Positions 51,065 to 59,471 of a stretch of DNA of 64,000 nucleotides are shown one piece after another; the first letter of the stretch is position 1, and every line of letters starts with the position of its first letter. A program made the translations under genes and the position numbers. The DNA comes from Pantoea rodasii. Lineage in GTDB: Bacteria > Pseudomonadota > Gammaproteobacteria > Enterobacterales > Enterobacteriaceae. The notes under the pieces are model-generated. The model was given only the letters and a program-made list of their open reading frames with translations. It did no database searches and was not told where the DNA came from. The DNA lies in the NCBI RefSeq assembly GCF_002095465.1, contig NZ_MLFP01000011.1, forward strand, positions 62,001 through 126,000. The letters run 5' to 3'.

Positions 51065-53074
51065 ATGTCTTCACGCAAAGAGTTGGCTAACGCGATTCGT
51101 GCTTTAAGTATGGATGCGGTACAAAAAGCAAATTCCGGTCACCCCGGCATGCCAATGGGCATGGCCGATATCGCCGAAGTGCTGTGGCGCGATGTCCTCC
51201 AACATAACCCTAACAATCCGGCGTGGGCCGATCGCGACCGCTTTATCCTCTCCAACGGCCACGGTTCGATGTTGCTGTATAGCCTGCTGCACCTCACCGG
51301 TTATGACCTGCCGATGGAAGAGCTGAAAAACTTCCGTCAGCTGCATTCGAAAACGCCGGGCCACCCGGAAATCGGCTATACGCCTGGCGTGGAAACCACC
51401 ACCGGCCCGCTGGGACAAGGTTTAGCCAATGCGGTCGGCATGGCGATTGCTGAGCGTACGCTGGCTGCGCAGTTTAACCGTCCAGGCCATGACATCGTCG
51501 ATCACCATACCTATGTGTTTATGGGCGATGGCTGTCTGATGGAAGGGATCTCGCACGAGGTCAGCTCGCTGGCGGGCACCCTGGGTCTCGGCAAACTGAT
51601 TGGTTTCTACGATCACAACGGCATCTCGATTGATGGTGAAACCGAAGGCTGGTTCACCGACGATACCCATAAACGTTTCGAAGCCTATAACTGGCACGTG
51701 GTGGGCAGTGCGGAAGGCATTGATGGTCACGATCCTGAAGCGATTGCGGCGGCGATCAAAGAAGCGCAGAGCGTCACCGACAAACCGTCGCTGATCATCT
51801 GTCGCACGGTGATTGGTTTCGGTTCACCGAACAAAGCCGGTAAAGAAGAGTCGCACGGTGCGGCATTGGGCGAGCAAGAAGTGGCGTTAACCCGCCAAAA
51901 ACTCGGCTGGCACCATCCGCCATTTGAAATCCCGAAAGAGATTTATCAACAGTGGGATGCCAAAGAAGCCGGCAGCCAGCGTGAGAAAGCCTGGGATGAG
52001 AAGTTCGCTGCTTATAAAGCCGCACACCCGGATCTCGCCAGCGAGTTCAGCCGCCGTCTGGACGGAGGGATGCCTGCGAAATGGAGTGAAGCCACTCAGG
52101 CCTTTGTTGATGAGCTGCAGGCCAACCCGCAAAAAATCGCCAGCCGTAAAGCCTCGCAAAACACGCTGGAAGTCTACGGTAAACTGCTGCCAGAGTTGCT
52201 TGGCGGCTCTGCTGACCTCGCGCCGAGTAACCTCACCATCTGGTCGGGTTCGAAATCGATTAAAGAAGATATCGCTGGCAACTATATCCACTACGGCGTG
52301 CGCGAATTTGGTATGACGGCGATTGGTAATGGCCTGGCGCATCACGGCGGCTTTATTCCGTACACCGCCACCTTCCTGATGTTTGTTGAGTACGCGCGTA
52401 ATGCGGTGCGCATGGCGGCGCTGATGAAAGCGCGTCAGGTACTGGTCTACACCCATGATTCGATTGGTCTGGGCGAAGATGGCCCAACCCACCAACCGGT
52501 TGAGCAACTCGCCAGCCTGCGTGTGACGCCGAATATGAGCGTCTGGCGTCCGTGCGATCAGGTGGAAACCGCCGTGGCGTGGAAAGCGGCTGTGGAGCGC
52601 CATCATGGCCCCACCGCATTGATTCTGTCGCGTCAGAATCTGCTGCAGCCAGAGCGCAGCAAAGCGCAGGTGGCCGATATCGCGAAAGGCGGTTACGTGC
52701 TGCAAGATTGCGCCGGCACGCCAGAAGCGATCATCATTGCCACCGGCTCTGAGATTGAAATCGCGCTGGGCGCGGCAGATAAACTCGGTGCCAGCGGCCA
52801 CAAGGTGCGCGTGGTGTCCCTGCCCTGCACTGACGTGTTTGACAAGCAGGATGCGGCCTATCGCGAGTCGGTGCTGCCTTCCGGCGTAAAAGCGCGCGTG
52901 GCGGTCGAAGCGGGCATTGCCGATTACTGGTTCAAATATGTTGGGCTGGATGGCGCGATTGTCGGTATGACCACCTTTGGAGAATCGGCACCGGCCAGCA
53001 AGCTGTTCCCGGAATTTGGCTTTACGGTAGAAAACATCGTCAGCCATACCGAAGCATTACTCAAGCCGCACTAA
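51065..53074 (+). CDS. tktB: Transketolase (TktB)
   Basis: A 669-residue thiamine-diphosphate enzyme transferring two-carbon units between sugar phosphates. Start ATG 51065 with AAGGGAG in front; the frame from 51011 is unsupported. TPP/metal motif [20 protein letters not shown], substrate His residues in [14 protein letters not shown] and [20 protein letters not shown]. It lies 69 bp after talA, so they are probably cotranscribed. Confidence 0.94.
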   Translation: MSSRKELANAIRALSMDAVQKANSGHPGMPMGMADIAEVLWRDVLQHNPNNPAWADRDRFILSNGHGSMLLYSLLHLTGYDLPMEELKNFRQLHSKTPGHPEIGYTPGVETTTGPLGQGLANAVGMAIAERTLAAQFNRPGHDIVDHHTYVFMGDGCLMEGISHEVSSLAGTLGLGKLIGFYDHNGISIDGETEGWFTDDTHKRFEAYNWHVVGSAEGIDGHDPEAIAAAIKEAQSVTDKPSLIICRTVIGFGSPNKAGKEESHGAALGEQEVALTRQKLGWHHPPFEIPKEIYQQWDAKEAGSQREKAWDEKFAAYKAAHPDLASEFSRRLDGGMPAKWSEATQAFVDELQANPQKIASRKASQNTLEVYGKLLPELLGGSADLAPSNLTIWSGSKSIKEDIAGNYIHYGVREFGMTAIGNGLAHHGGFIPYTATFLMFVEYARNAVRMAALMKARQVLVYTHDSIGLGEDGPTHQPVEQLASLRVTPNMSVWRPCDQVETAVAWKAAVERHHGPTALILSRQNLLQPERSKAQVADIAKGGYVLQDCAGTPEAIIIATGSEIEIALGAADKLGASGHKVRVVSLPCTDVFDKQDAAYRESVLPSGVKARVAVEAGIADYWFKYVGLDGAIVGMTTFGESAPASKLFPEFGFTVENIVSHTEALLKPH

Positions 53075-53080
53075 TCGATC

Positions 53081-53115
53081 CGGCCCTGCGTCTTTTGGCG
53101 TAAGGGCCGTTTTTT
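53081..53115 (+). terminator. Terminator of talA-tktB
   Basis: CGGCCCT/AGGGCCG stem with a long loop, followed by six Ts, just past the tktB stop. Confidence 0.8.
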
Positions 53116-53218
53116 GATCACAGCCTGATACAGAAAAAATCCTGCCTTCCCCCTTCACGCCTCGCGCAAACTGATTACTATAAGCTTTCCTCCGAATCCT
53201 GTTGCGGACGCTTTCCCG

Positions 53219-54394
53219 TTGAAAAAACGTACTCCCTTTTTACTGGCCTTAATGGTTTCTGTGCTTCCATTAAAAAGCATGGCGCAGACAGCGGCCGATC
53301 CGCTGCTGGCGTCCCAAATCGTTGATCGCTACGCCGAGCACATTTTTTACGGCAGCGGCGCAACCGGCATGGCACTGGTGGCGATTGATGGCAATCAGCG
53401 CGTATTTGCCAGCTTTGGCGACACCAGCCCCGGCAATAACGTGCGCCCTCAGCTCGATTCTGTGATTCGTATTGCCTCGCTGAGTAAATTAATGACCAGC
53501 GAAGTGATGGTCAAAATGGCAGAGCGCGGACAGATTCGCCTGGATGATCCGTTGAGCAAGTATGCTCCGGCTGGCGCGCGCGTCCCGAACTATAACGGCC
53601 AACCGATTCGCTTGATTAACCTTGCGACGCACACCGGCAGCCTGCCGCGCGAACAGCCAGGTGGCAAACCGCATCGCCCGGTGTTTGTCTGGCCGACCAA
53701 ATCTGATCGCTGGCAGTGGCTGCAGGGCGCGCAGCTAAAAGCTACGCCGGGTACACAAGCGGCTTATTCCAACCTTGGCTTTGACCTGCTGGGCGATGCC
53801 CTGTCGAAAGCCGGAGGGTTGCCGTATCCCGCGCTGTTGCAGCAACTGGTAACGCGCCCACTCGGCATGAAAGACACGACCTTTACGCCATCGCCGGATC
53901 AGTGCCAACGCTTGATGATTCCTGAAAAAGGCGCCAGCCCGTGTAATAACACGCTCGCGGCAGTCGGCAGCGGTGGCGTCTATTCGACGCCGGACGATAT
54001 GGGACGCTGGATGCAGCAGTTCCTGAACTCGGCGGTCAATCACCGCACGCCTCAGGTCGATCGTTTGCAAACGCTGATTTATCGCCGTGACCAGTTGACC
54101 AAAGTTGAAGGCATGGATGTGCCCGGCCGCGCCGATGCGTTGGGCATGGGTTGGGTGTATATGGGGCCCAAAGAGGGACGTCCGGGGATTATCGAGAAAA
54201 CCGGCGGCGGCGGTGGCTTCATCACCTATATGGCAATGGTGCCGCAGCATAATGTTGGGGTGTTTGTGGTGGTGACGCGTTCACCGCTGTCACGCTTCAC
54301 ACCCATGAGCGATGGCGTCAATAACCTGCTGGCAGAGCTGGTCGGCAATCAAAATGGCTCACCGATGATGATCAATGCCATACCTTCCCCCTAA
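53219..54394 (+). CDS. ampH: AmpH-type penicillin-binding protein/DD-peptidase
   Basis: A 391-residue class C beta-lactamase-fold protein, close to E. coli AmpH (385 aa) along its whole length. Signal peptide MKKRTPFLLALMVSVLPLKS with AQ near 23, catalytic SLSK (Ser87-Lys90), AYSNLGF (Tyr-x-Asn) and the KTG of IEKTGGGGGF. AmpH trims peptidoglycan and has little beta-lactamase activity. The only start that keeps the signal peptide is TTG at 53219, with a poor ribosome-binding site. The stop lies at the edge of a palindromic repeat. Confidence 0.88.
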   Translation: MKKRTPFLLALMVSVLPLKSMAQTAADPLLASQIVDRYAEHIFYGSGATGMALVAIDGNQRVFASFGDTSPGNNVRPQLDSVIRIASLSKLMTSEVMVKMAERGQIRLDDPLSKYAPAGARVPNYNGQPIRLINLATHTGSLPREQPGGKPHRPVFVWPTKSDRWQWLQGAQLKATPGTQAAYSNLGFDLLGDALSKAGGLPYPALLQQLVTRPLGMKDTTFTPSPDQCQRLMIPEKGASPCNNTLAAVGSGGVYSTPDDMGRWMQQFLNSAVNHRTPQVDRLQTLIYRRDQLTKVEGMDVPGRADALGMGWVYMGPKEGRPGIIEKTGGGGGFITYMAMVPQHNVGVFVVVTRSPLSRFTPMSDGVNNLLAELVGNQNGSPMMINAIPSP

Positions 54395-54508
54395 ATAATT
54401 CGTGATGCAGAAAGGCGGCAATTGAATGAATCCCCAGGAGCTTACATCAGTAAGTGACTGGGGTGAATGAAAACAGCCAACGCATCTGCAGCGCGAATTA
54501 TGACGGGG
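54391..54508. repeat. Enterobacterial palindromic intergenic repeat (about 118 bp)
   Basis: Outer arms ATAATTCG (54395-54402) and CGAATTAT (54494-54501), middle arms GATGCAG and CTGCAG, and an inner hairpin CCCCAG (54432-54437) / CTGGGG (54458-54463) with CTTAC/GTAAG inside. I recognise the general pattern (AGGCGGCAA, CCCCAGGAGCTTAC, GCCAACGCA) from repeats dispersed in Enterobacterales genomes. The stop codons of both convergent neighbours lie within or at its ends. Confidence 0.75.
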
Positions 54509-55556
54509 GCTGGCTGACCCACAGGGTTGGCCAATCATCACTGCTGTGCCACGCATCACAGGTTTTCTCTTCTGCATACTCTGCCAGAACAAATTCATTA
54601 CCGTCGTACTGCCAGCGCGTGGCGACGCCACAATCCCCCAGGCCGCGCCCTTTACTGAAGGTGTAAAGCAAGCCGCTGCTGGCATCGAACTCGGCATTCA
54701 CCAATTCCAACTGATTATCGCTACGCGAGGGCGGCGTAAACGGCAAGGTGAGCGTGAGCCCGCGCGCAACGTAAGGCTGGGTGCGCGTCACCTCAAAAGC
54801 CAAATCAATTACGTTGTAGGCACCGGTTTCACAACTCACTAAGATCAACGCCTTACTGTCGGTGAGCGGCGCCACGCTCACCTCACGCCGCAGCGGATCC
54901 AGCGAACAGGTGTCGGTATTGATGCGCCAGCTGCCGTAATCAATCAATCCGGCAGTTTCTTCTTGCGTCAACGGCGCGGGCTGCGGCAATGGCGCGGGCA
55001 GTTGCGTTAGCGGCGGCGCTGGCGGGACATCCCACTGCACGCGATCGCCACGTTTCACCCACGCACTGGCCCCATTCACCCGGCCCTGAACTTCATCCAT
55101 TAACAGCAGCGCCGCTTTCATGCCGCTCAGCAGAATGGTGGCTTTGGCCTGATAAGTGAGTTGCAGATTGTTGGCATCCAGCGTTTGCGAGAGGAATTCG
55201 TCGATGGCAATCGGGTTACTGGTAGCCAGATGATGCGGTTCCACTGTCCAGTGTTTGAGATCCGGCGTCAGGCGACGCTGATCAAGTAACAGATTTTCTT
55301 TTAATGGCGCACCGGGCAACTCACCGCTGTACGCGCTGCCGTAGTCGATACGCAGCAGCGGGCGATCGTTAGCACCGGCATGGCGTGAGATCGTCATCAC
55401 CAATCCGTTGTCACCCGGAAAGCTGCGTGCCACGCAAAAAGCCGCGTTGTTACAGGTGAGCTGCCAGTCAGAAAATGACTTTTGCAGTGGCTCTGCCTGA
55501 ACGCACGCGACAAACATAAAGGGCAATAAAAGCAGCGACTTCATCCAATAAGACAT
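54498..55556 (-). CDS. DUF1176 domain-containing exported protein
   Basis: A 352-residue protein from ATG 55556 (or 55544, MKSLLLLPFMFVACVQA), with a signal peptide ending VQA/EP. It shows the DUF1176 layout: N-terminal FSDWQLTCNNAAFCVARSF, a Pro-rich linker (VPPAPPLTQLPAPLPQPAPL) and a C-terminal part with paired Cys residues (GDCGVATRWQYDGNEFVLAE). It is probably periplasmic; the function is unknown. Its TAA stop lies inside the repeat shared with ampH. The frame extends to 55595 without a clear ribosome-binding site. Confidence 0.78.
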   Translation of the reverse strand: MSYWMKSLLLLPFMFVACVQAEPLQKSFSDWQLTCNNAAFCVARSFPGDNGLVMTISRHAGANDRPLLRIDYGSAYSGELPGAPLKENLLLDQRRLTPDLKHWTVEPHHLATSNPIAIDEFLSQTLDANNLQLTYQAKATILLSGMKAALLLMDEVQGRVNGASAWVKRGDRVQWDVPPAPPLTQLPAPLPQPAPLTQEETAGLIDYGSWRINTDTCSLDPLRREVSVAPLTDSKALILVSCETGAYNVIDLAFEVTRTQPYVARGLTLTLPFTPPSRSDNQLELVNAEFDASSGLLYTFSKGRGLGDCGVATRWQYDGNEFVLAEYAEEKTCDAWHSSDDWPTLWVSQPPS

Positions 55557-56136
55557 TAAAAAAAACGGTCCCCAAATTCCTTGAAAGGAAATCATAGCGT
55601 AACGGCAACGCTGCCAGCAGGCCGAAACTGTGAGCTGGCCCTAAAAGCGGTACTAACTGCTGAAAAAGCCGCCGCCTGATGGCGATCTGAGGCTGGATGA
55701 TGCAATCACTCCATCATCCGTTTCGACCGAATTGCGCTCAATCGGATTCGTCGGACTGTGGAGTAATGATTATCTGAAAGCGTGTGGCCGGGTAAAACAG
55801 CTGTTCGATTGAAGTCCTGCCGTCGAGGATGGATTAGCTAAAAACAATTTAGCTAACTTCACAAAACGGTCAAATACACACAAACGGTCATAACCGGTCA
55901 TGCTAAGGTGTTTTCATACGGTAATAATTGTTTGCTACCGATCCCCCGATTTAGCGCTAACACGCGTGTTTATGTGAACCAGATCTCTATTAAATGAAAA
56001 AATGAGATCTCATTTACATAAAAATTCGACTTATATCACCCTAACGTGGCTGGGCAATTTGGTCACTGCGGACTCGTGCGCAGTCCACATTTTCCCGCTG
56101 CGGTATCCAGTACTTTATACCCATCGGAGGGCAGTC
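55557..56136. other. Gap upstream of the sugar operon (580 bp)
   Basis: No convincing gene. The left 280 bp (55600-55840) contain no recognisable protein and may be decayed sequence. The right part has two TTAGCTAA palindromes (55834-55841 and 55849-55856), the CGGTCA repeats at 55867-55900 and an AT-rich promoter-like stretch before the regulator. Confidence 0.45.
55867..55900. promoter_or_regulatory. CGGTCA direct repeats upstream of the sugar operon
   Basis: CGGTCA occurs at 55867, 55885 and 55895 (spacing 18 and 10 bp), followed by A, T and T. DeoR-family repressors often bind short direct repeats, so these may be the operator of the regulator at 56137. This is an inference. Confidence 0.4.
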
Positions 56137-56967
56137 ATGTTGCCGATTGAAAGACAGCAGCGAATTATTGACGAACTAAATTTAAATGGTCGGGTTATTG
56201 TCGCTGAATTAGTCACGCTGTGTCAGGTTTCGCAAGAAACCATTCGTCGTGATTTAACTCAGCTGGAGAAACGTGGGCTATTACAGCGCAGCCACGGTGG
56301 TGCAGTACCCGCAAAACGACAAGCCGCTAACATTCAGGGGAATACGAGGGGTGTTAACGAGTATGAGTTATCTTTCCGCCAGCGCATGAATGAACATGTA
56401 GATGCAAAAATGGCGATAGCCAAACGTGCACTCGATTTCATCAGCCCCGGCGATTGTATATTACTCGACAGCAGCACCACTTGCTGGTATCTAGCGCGAC
56501 AGCTACCGGATATTGAATTAACGGTATTAACCAACTCTATCAGAATTGTACAAACCCTTGCGGCGCGCGGCAGTATCCGCACCATCTGTCTGGGGGGAGA
56601 ATATTCTGACCGTTATGAAGATTTCCACGGCGTGGTCGCTGAGCAGCCTTTACGGGAATTTCAGATTAATAAGATCTTTTTTTCCTGTAGCAGTTTAGGC
56701 AATGACGGTTATTTACGTGAAGGTAACGAAAACAACGCACATTTAAAACAACAGATGTTACTAGCAGCAGAAAGAAAACATCTGCTGCTGGATGCCAGTA
56801 AATTCCTGCGGCCCTCATTCGCGCGTATTTGTCATTATCGCGATGTGGACTTTCTCATCACTGACCAATTAAAAGACAAAGAGCTGGAACAAGAATTAGC
56901 CTGGAACGGCGTCAATATTATTGATTGCTCACAGCGCAACAATTCAATGCAGCTAATAAAAAATTAA
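56137..56967 (+). CDS. DeoR-family transcriptional regulator of the sugar operon
   Basis: A 276-residue protein from ATG 56137 with CGGAGG six bases upstream; the frame to 56002 is unsupported. N-terminal DeoR winged helix (PIERQQRIIDELNLNGRVIV, VSQETIRRDLTQLEKRGLLQ, RSHGGAVP). The C-terminal half is a sugar-phosphate sensor domain (GDCILLDSSTTCWYLARQLP, LTNSIRIVQTL, CLGGEYSDRYEDFHG). It probably represses the downstream transport and kinase genes until a phosphorylated sugar appears. It lies 12 bp before the binding-protein gene. Confidence 0.87.
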   Translation: MLPIERQQRIIDELNLNGRVIVAELVTLCQVSQETIRRDLTQLEKRGLLQRSHGGAVPAKRQAANIQGNTRGVNEYELSFRQRMNEHVDAKMAIAKRALDFISPGDCILLDSSTTCWYLARQLPDIELTVLTNSIRIVQTLAARGSIRTICLGGEYSDRYEDFHGVVAEQPLREFQINKIFFSCSSLGNDGYLREGNENNAHLKQQMLLAAERKHLLLDASKFLRPSFARICHYRDVDFLITDQLKDKELEQELAWNGVNIIDCSQRNNSMQLIKN

Positions 56968-56979
56968 TCCGGAGTCTTT

Positions 56980-57963
56980 ATGAAAAAACATCTTATCGCC
57001 TGTTCTCTGCTTGCCCTGTTTGCCGCTACTGGCGCGCACGCTGCTGACAAATTACGCATGGGCATCGTGGTGAAAATTGGCGGTATTCCGTGGTTCAACG
57101 CCATGGAAGCGGGCATCAAGAGTGAAGCAGCGAAACGCGGCATTGATGCATGGATGGTGGGCCCAACCGCCGCCGACCCGGCGCTGCAGGTGCGTGCGAT
57201 TGAAGATTTGATTGCGCAGAAAGTCGACATCATCGGTGTAGTGCCGAATGACCCGAAAGTACTGGAGCCGGTGCTGAAACGTGCACGTGAAGCCGGTATT
57301 CAGGTTATTACCCACGAATCACCGGATCAAAAAGGCGCGAACTGGGACTTCGAACTGGTGGATGCCCCGACGCACGGCATCAACCACATGAAAGCGCTGG
57401 CGAAGTGCATGCATGAAGAAGGCAAATACGCCATGTACGTCGGCAGCCTGACCGTGCCACTGCATCAACAATGGACCGATGCCGCCCTGAACTACCAGAA
57501 AGAACATTATCCAAAAATGCAGATGGTAACCGACAAGTTCGGCGTCGGTGAATCGCTGGATGACTCTATCCGTACCACCAACGAGTTGATGTCCAAATAC
57601 CCGGATCTGAAAGGCATTATGGCGTTCGGCTCACAGGGCCCAATTGGTGCCGGTCGCGCGGTGATGAACCGTAACAAGATTGATCAGGTGTGCGTGATTG
57701 GCGCCTTCAGCCCAGGTCAGGGTGCTTCTCTGGTGCAGCGTGGTGCGATCAAAGGTGGCTACATCTGGAATCCGCAAACCGCGGGCGAAGTGTTCGTGCG
57801 TATCGCCGACATGATGCAGAAGAAAGAACCGATCACCGACGGTATGACCATCGACGGTCTGGGCAAAGTGAAAGTTGACGAGGCGACCCACACCATCCTC
57901 GGCAACAACACCGAAAGCCTGGATAAAGAAAACCTGCCAAAACTGGTGAAAATGGGGCTGTAA
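56980..57963 (+). CDS. Periplasmic sugar-binding protein (RbsB/LsrB-like)
   Basis: A 327-residue exported protein: signal peptide ending GAHA/AD at about 22, then a two-lobed pentose/LsrB-type fold (LRMGIVVKIGGIPWFNAMEA, GPTAADPALQVRAIEDLIAQ, QVITHESPDQKGANWDFELV). It resembles LsrB, but the positions I recall as AI-2 contacts are changed (Glu in THESPD, Leu-His in TVPLHQQW), so AI-2 is unlikely. It probably binds a monosaccharide. The stop overlaps the ATPase start (TAATG). Confidence 0.82.
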   Translation: MKKHLIACSLLALFAATGAHAADKLRMGIVVKIGGIPWFNAMEAGIKSEAAKRGIDAWMVGPTAADPALQVRAIEDLIAQKVDIIGVVPNDPKVLEPVLKRAREAGIQVITHESPDQKGANWDFELVDAPTHGINHMKALAKCMHEEGKYAMYVGSLTVPLHQQWTDAALNYQKEHYPKMQMVTDKFGVGESLDDSIRTTNELMSKYPDLKGIMAFGSQGPIGAGRAVMNRNKIDQVCVIGAFSPGQGASLVQRGAIKGGYIWNPQTAGEVFVRIADMMQKKEPITDGMTIDGLGKVKVDEATHTILGNNTESLDKENLPKLVKMGL

Positions 57964-59471
57964 TGATGAAAGAGGTGATCCCACAGACGTTAATTGCGCT
58001 CGACAACCTGTCGAAAACATTTGGTGGCAACCGCGCACTGAGCGATATCTCGCTGAGCTTACTGGCGGGCGAAGTCCACTGCCTGGCTGGCACCAACGGC
58101 TGTGGCAAAAGCACCTTAATCAAAGTCATTTCCGGGGTACACGCCCCGGATAGCGGCAGTCGCATAGCCCTGGGCGATGGCCCGACCTTCCCGCGTCTGA
58201 CCACCCGTCAGGCGCGTGATTTCGGTATCCAGGTGATTTATCAGGATCTGTCGCTGTTCCCGAATTTAAGCGTGGCCGAGAACATCGCCTTTGAGCACAA
58301 CCTCAATGGCCTGCTCGGCTGGCATCGTAAAGCCAAACTGCGCGAAACGGCGACCCGCATTATTGAAGAACTGAAGTTCGATCTCGACCTGGATGAGAAA
58401 GTCTCGGCGCTGTCGATTGCCGCACGTCAGCAGGTGGCGATTTGCCGTGCGCTGGTCGCCGATGCACGACTGGTGATCATGGACGAGCCCACCGCTTCTC
58501 TGACCCGTACCGAAGTGAACCAGCTGCTGCGCACCGTGCGCTATCTGAAAGACAAAAACATCTGCGTGGTGTTTGTCAGCCATCGTCTGGATGAAGTGCT
58601 GGAGATTTCGGATCGCGTAACGGTGATCCGCGATGGGCGCAAGATGGGCTGCTGGCCCGCCAAAGACATGACGCCACATCATCTGACTGAACTGATGACT
58701 GGGCTGAAGCTCGATTATCAACTCAAAGCGCCAACGCGCAATGCCGACCGCGCCATTCTCGAAGTCGAGAATCTGACGCGCGCCGGACAATATCATGACG
58801 TCAATTTCAAGCTGTATCAGGGCGAAGTGCTCGGCCTGTGTGGCCTGCTGGGTTCGGGTCGCACCGAGCTGGCGCTGTCACTGTTTGGCATGACCAAACC
58901 CGACAGCGGCAAAATCTGGCTCGACAGCAAACCAGTGCGCTTCCGTGGTCATGAAGATGCCATCAAAGCCGGCATCGGTTATGTCTCTGAAGACCGCTTA
59001 ACCCTGGGCCTGGTGCAGCAACAATCGGTGGCGGACAACATGGTGCTGCCGATCCTCGACAAGCTGCAAAACCGTTTTCATATCATCGACGAATACCGAA
59101 AAAACAAGCTGATCCTGCAATGGATTCAGCAGCTCGGCGTGCGCGTGGCCGATCCCAATCTGGCGATCTCCACTCTTTCCGGCGGTAATCAGCAGAAGAT
59201 CGTGCTGGCGAAATGGGTGCTGACCCAGCCGCGTATTTTGATTCTGGATTCCCCGACCGTGGGCGTGGATGTCGGTGCCAAAGCCAGCATCTATCAGCTG
59301 ATCCACGAGCTGGCGAAAGAAGGTCTGTCGATCATTCTGATTTCCGATGAAGTGCCCGAGGTTTGGTACAACTGCGACCGCATTCTGCACTTCCGTGATG
59401 GCACCGTTCATGCCGAATACCAACCCGATACCGTTGAGCAACAACAGCTGGCGGAGGTGATCAATGCCTGA
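57963..59471 (+). CDS. Sugar ABC transporter ATPase with two nucleotide-binding domains
   Basis: A 502-residue RbsA-type ATPase. Domain 1 (1-240): Walker A GTNGCGKSTLIKV, signature-region LSIAARQQVAICRAL, Walker B LVIMDEPTASLT. Domain 2 (250-500): degenerate GLLGSGRTELALS, signature LSGGNQQKIVLAKW and Walker B ILILDSPTVGVDVGAK, where the catalytic Glu position is Ser. One hydrolytic and one degenerate site is common in this family. It overlaps the genes before and after. Confidence 0.88.
   Translation: MMKEVIPQTLIALDNLSKTFGGNRALSDISLSLLAGEVHCLAGTNGCGKSTLIKVISGVHAPDSGSRIALGDGPTFPRLTTRQARDFGIQVIYQDLSLFPNLSVAENIAFEHNLNGLLGWHRKAKLRETATRIIEELKFDLDLDEKVSALSIAARQQVAICRALVADARLVIMDEPTASLTRTEVNQLLRTVRYLKDKNICVVFVSHRLDEVLEISDRVTVIRDGRKMGCWPAKDMTPHHLTELMTGLKLDYQLKAPTRNADRAILEVENLTRAGQYHDVNFKLYQGEVLGLCGLLGSGRTELALSLFGMTKPDSGKIWLDSKPVRFRGHEDAIKAGIGYVSEDRLTLGLVQQQSVADNMVLPILDKLQNRFHIIDEYRKNKLILQWIQQLGVRVADPNLAISTLSGGNQQKIVLAKWVLTQPRILILDSPTVGVDVGAKASIYQLIHELAKEGLSIILISDEVPEVWYNCDRILHFRDGTVHAEYQPDTVEQQQLAEVINA

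Noticed and set aside
51887..53047. 386-residue minus-strand frame opposite tktB
   Set aside because: It is antisense to a clear transketolase; the composition is a shadow of its codon bias and shows no domain.
55600..55840. Possible insertion-sequence or transposase remnant upstream of the sugar operon
   Set aside because: No frame gave a recognisable transposase fragment and no inverted ends or target duplication were seen.
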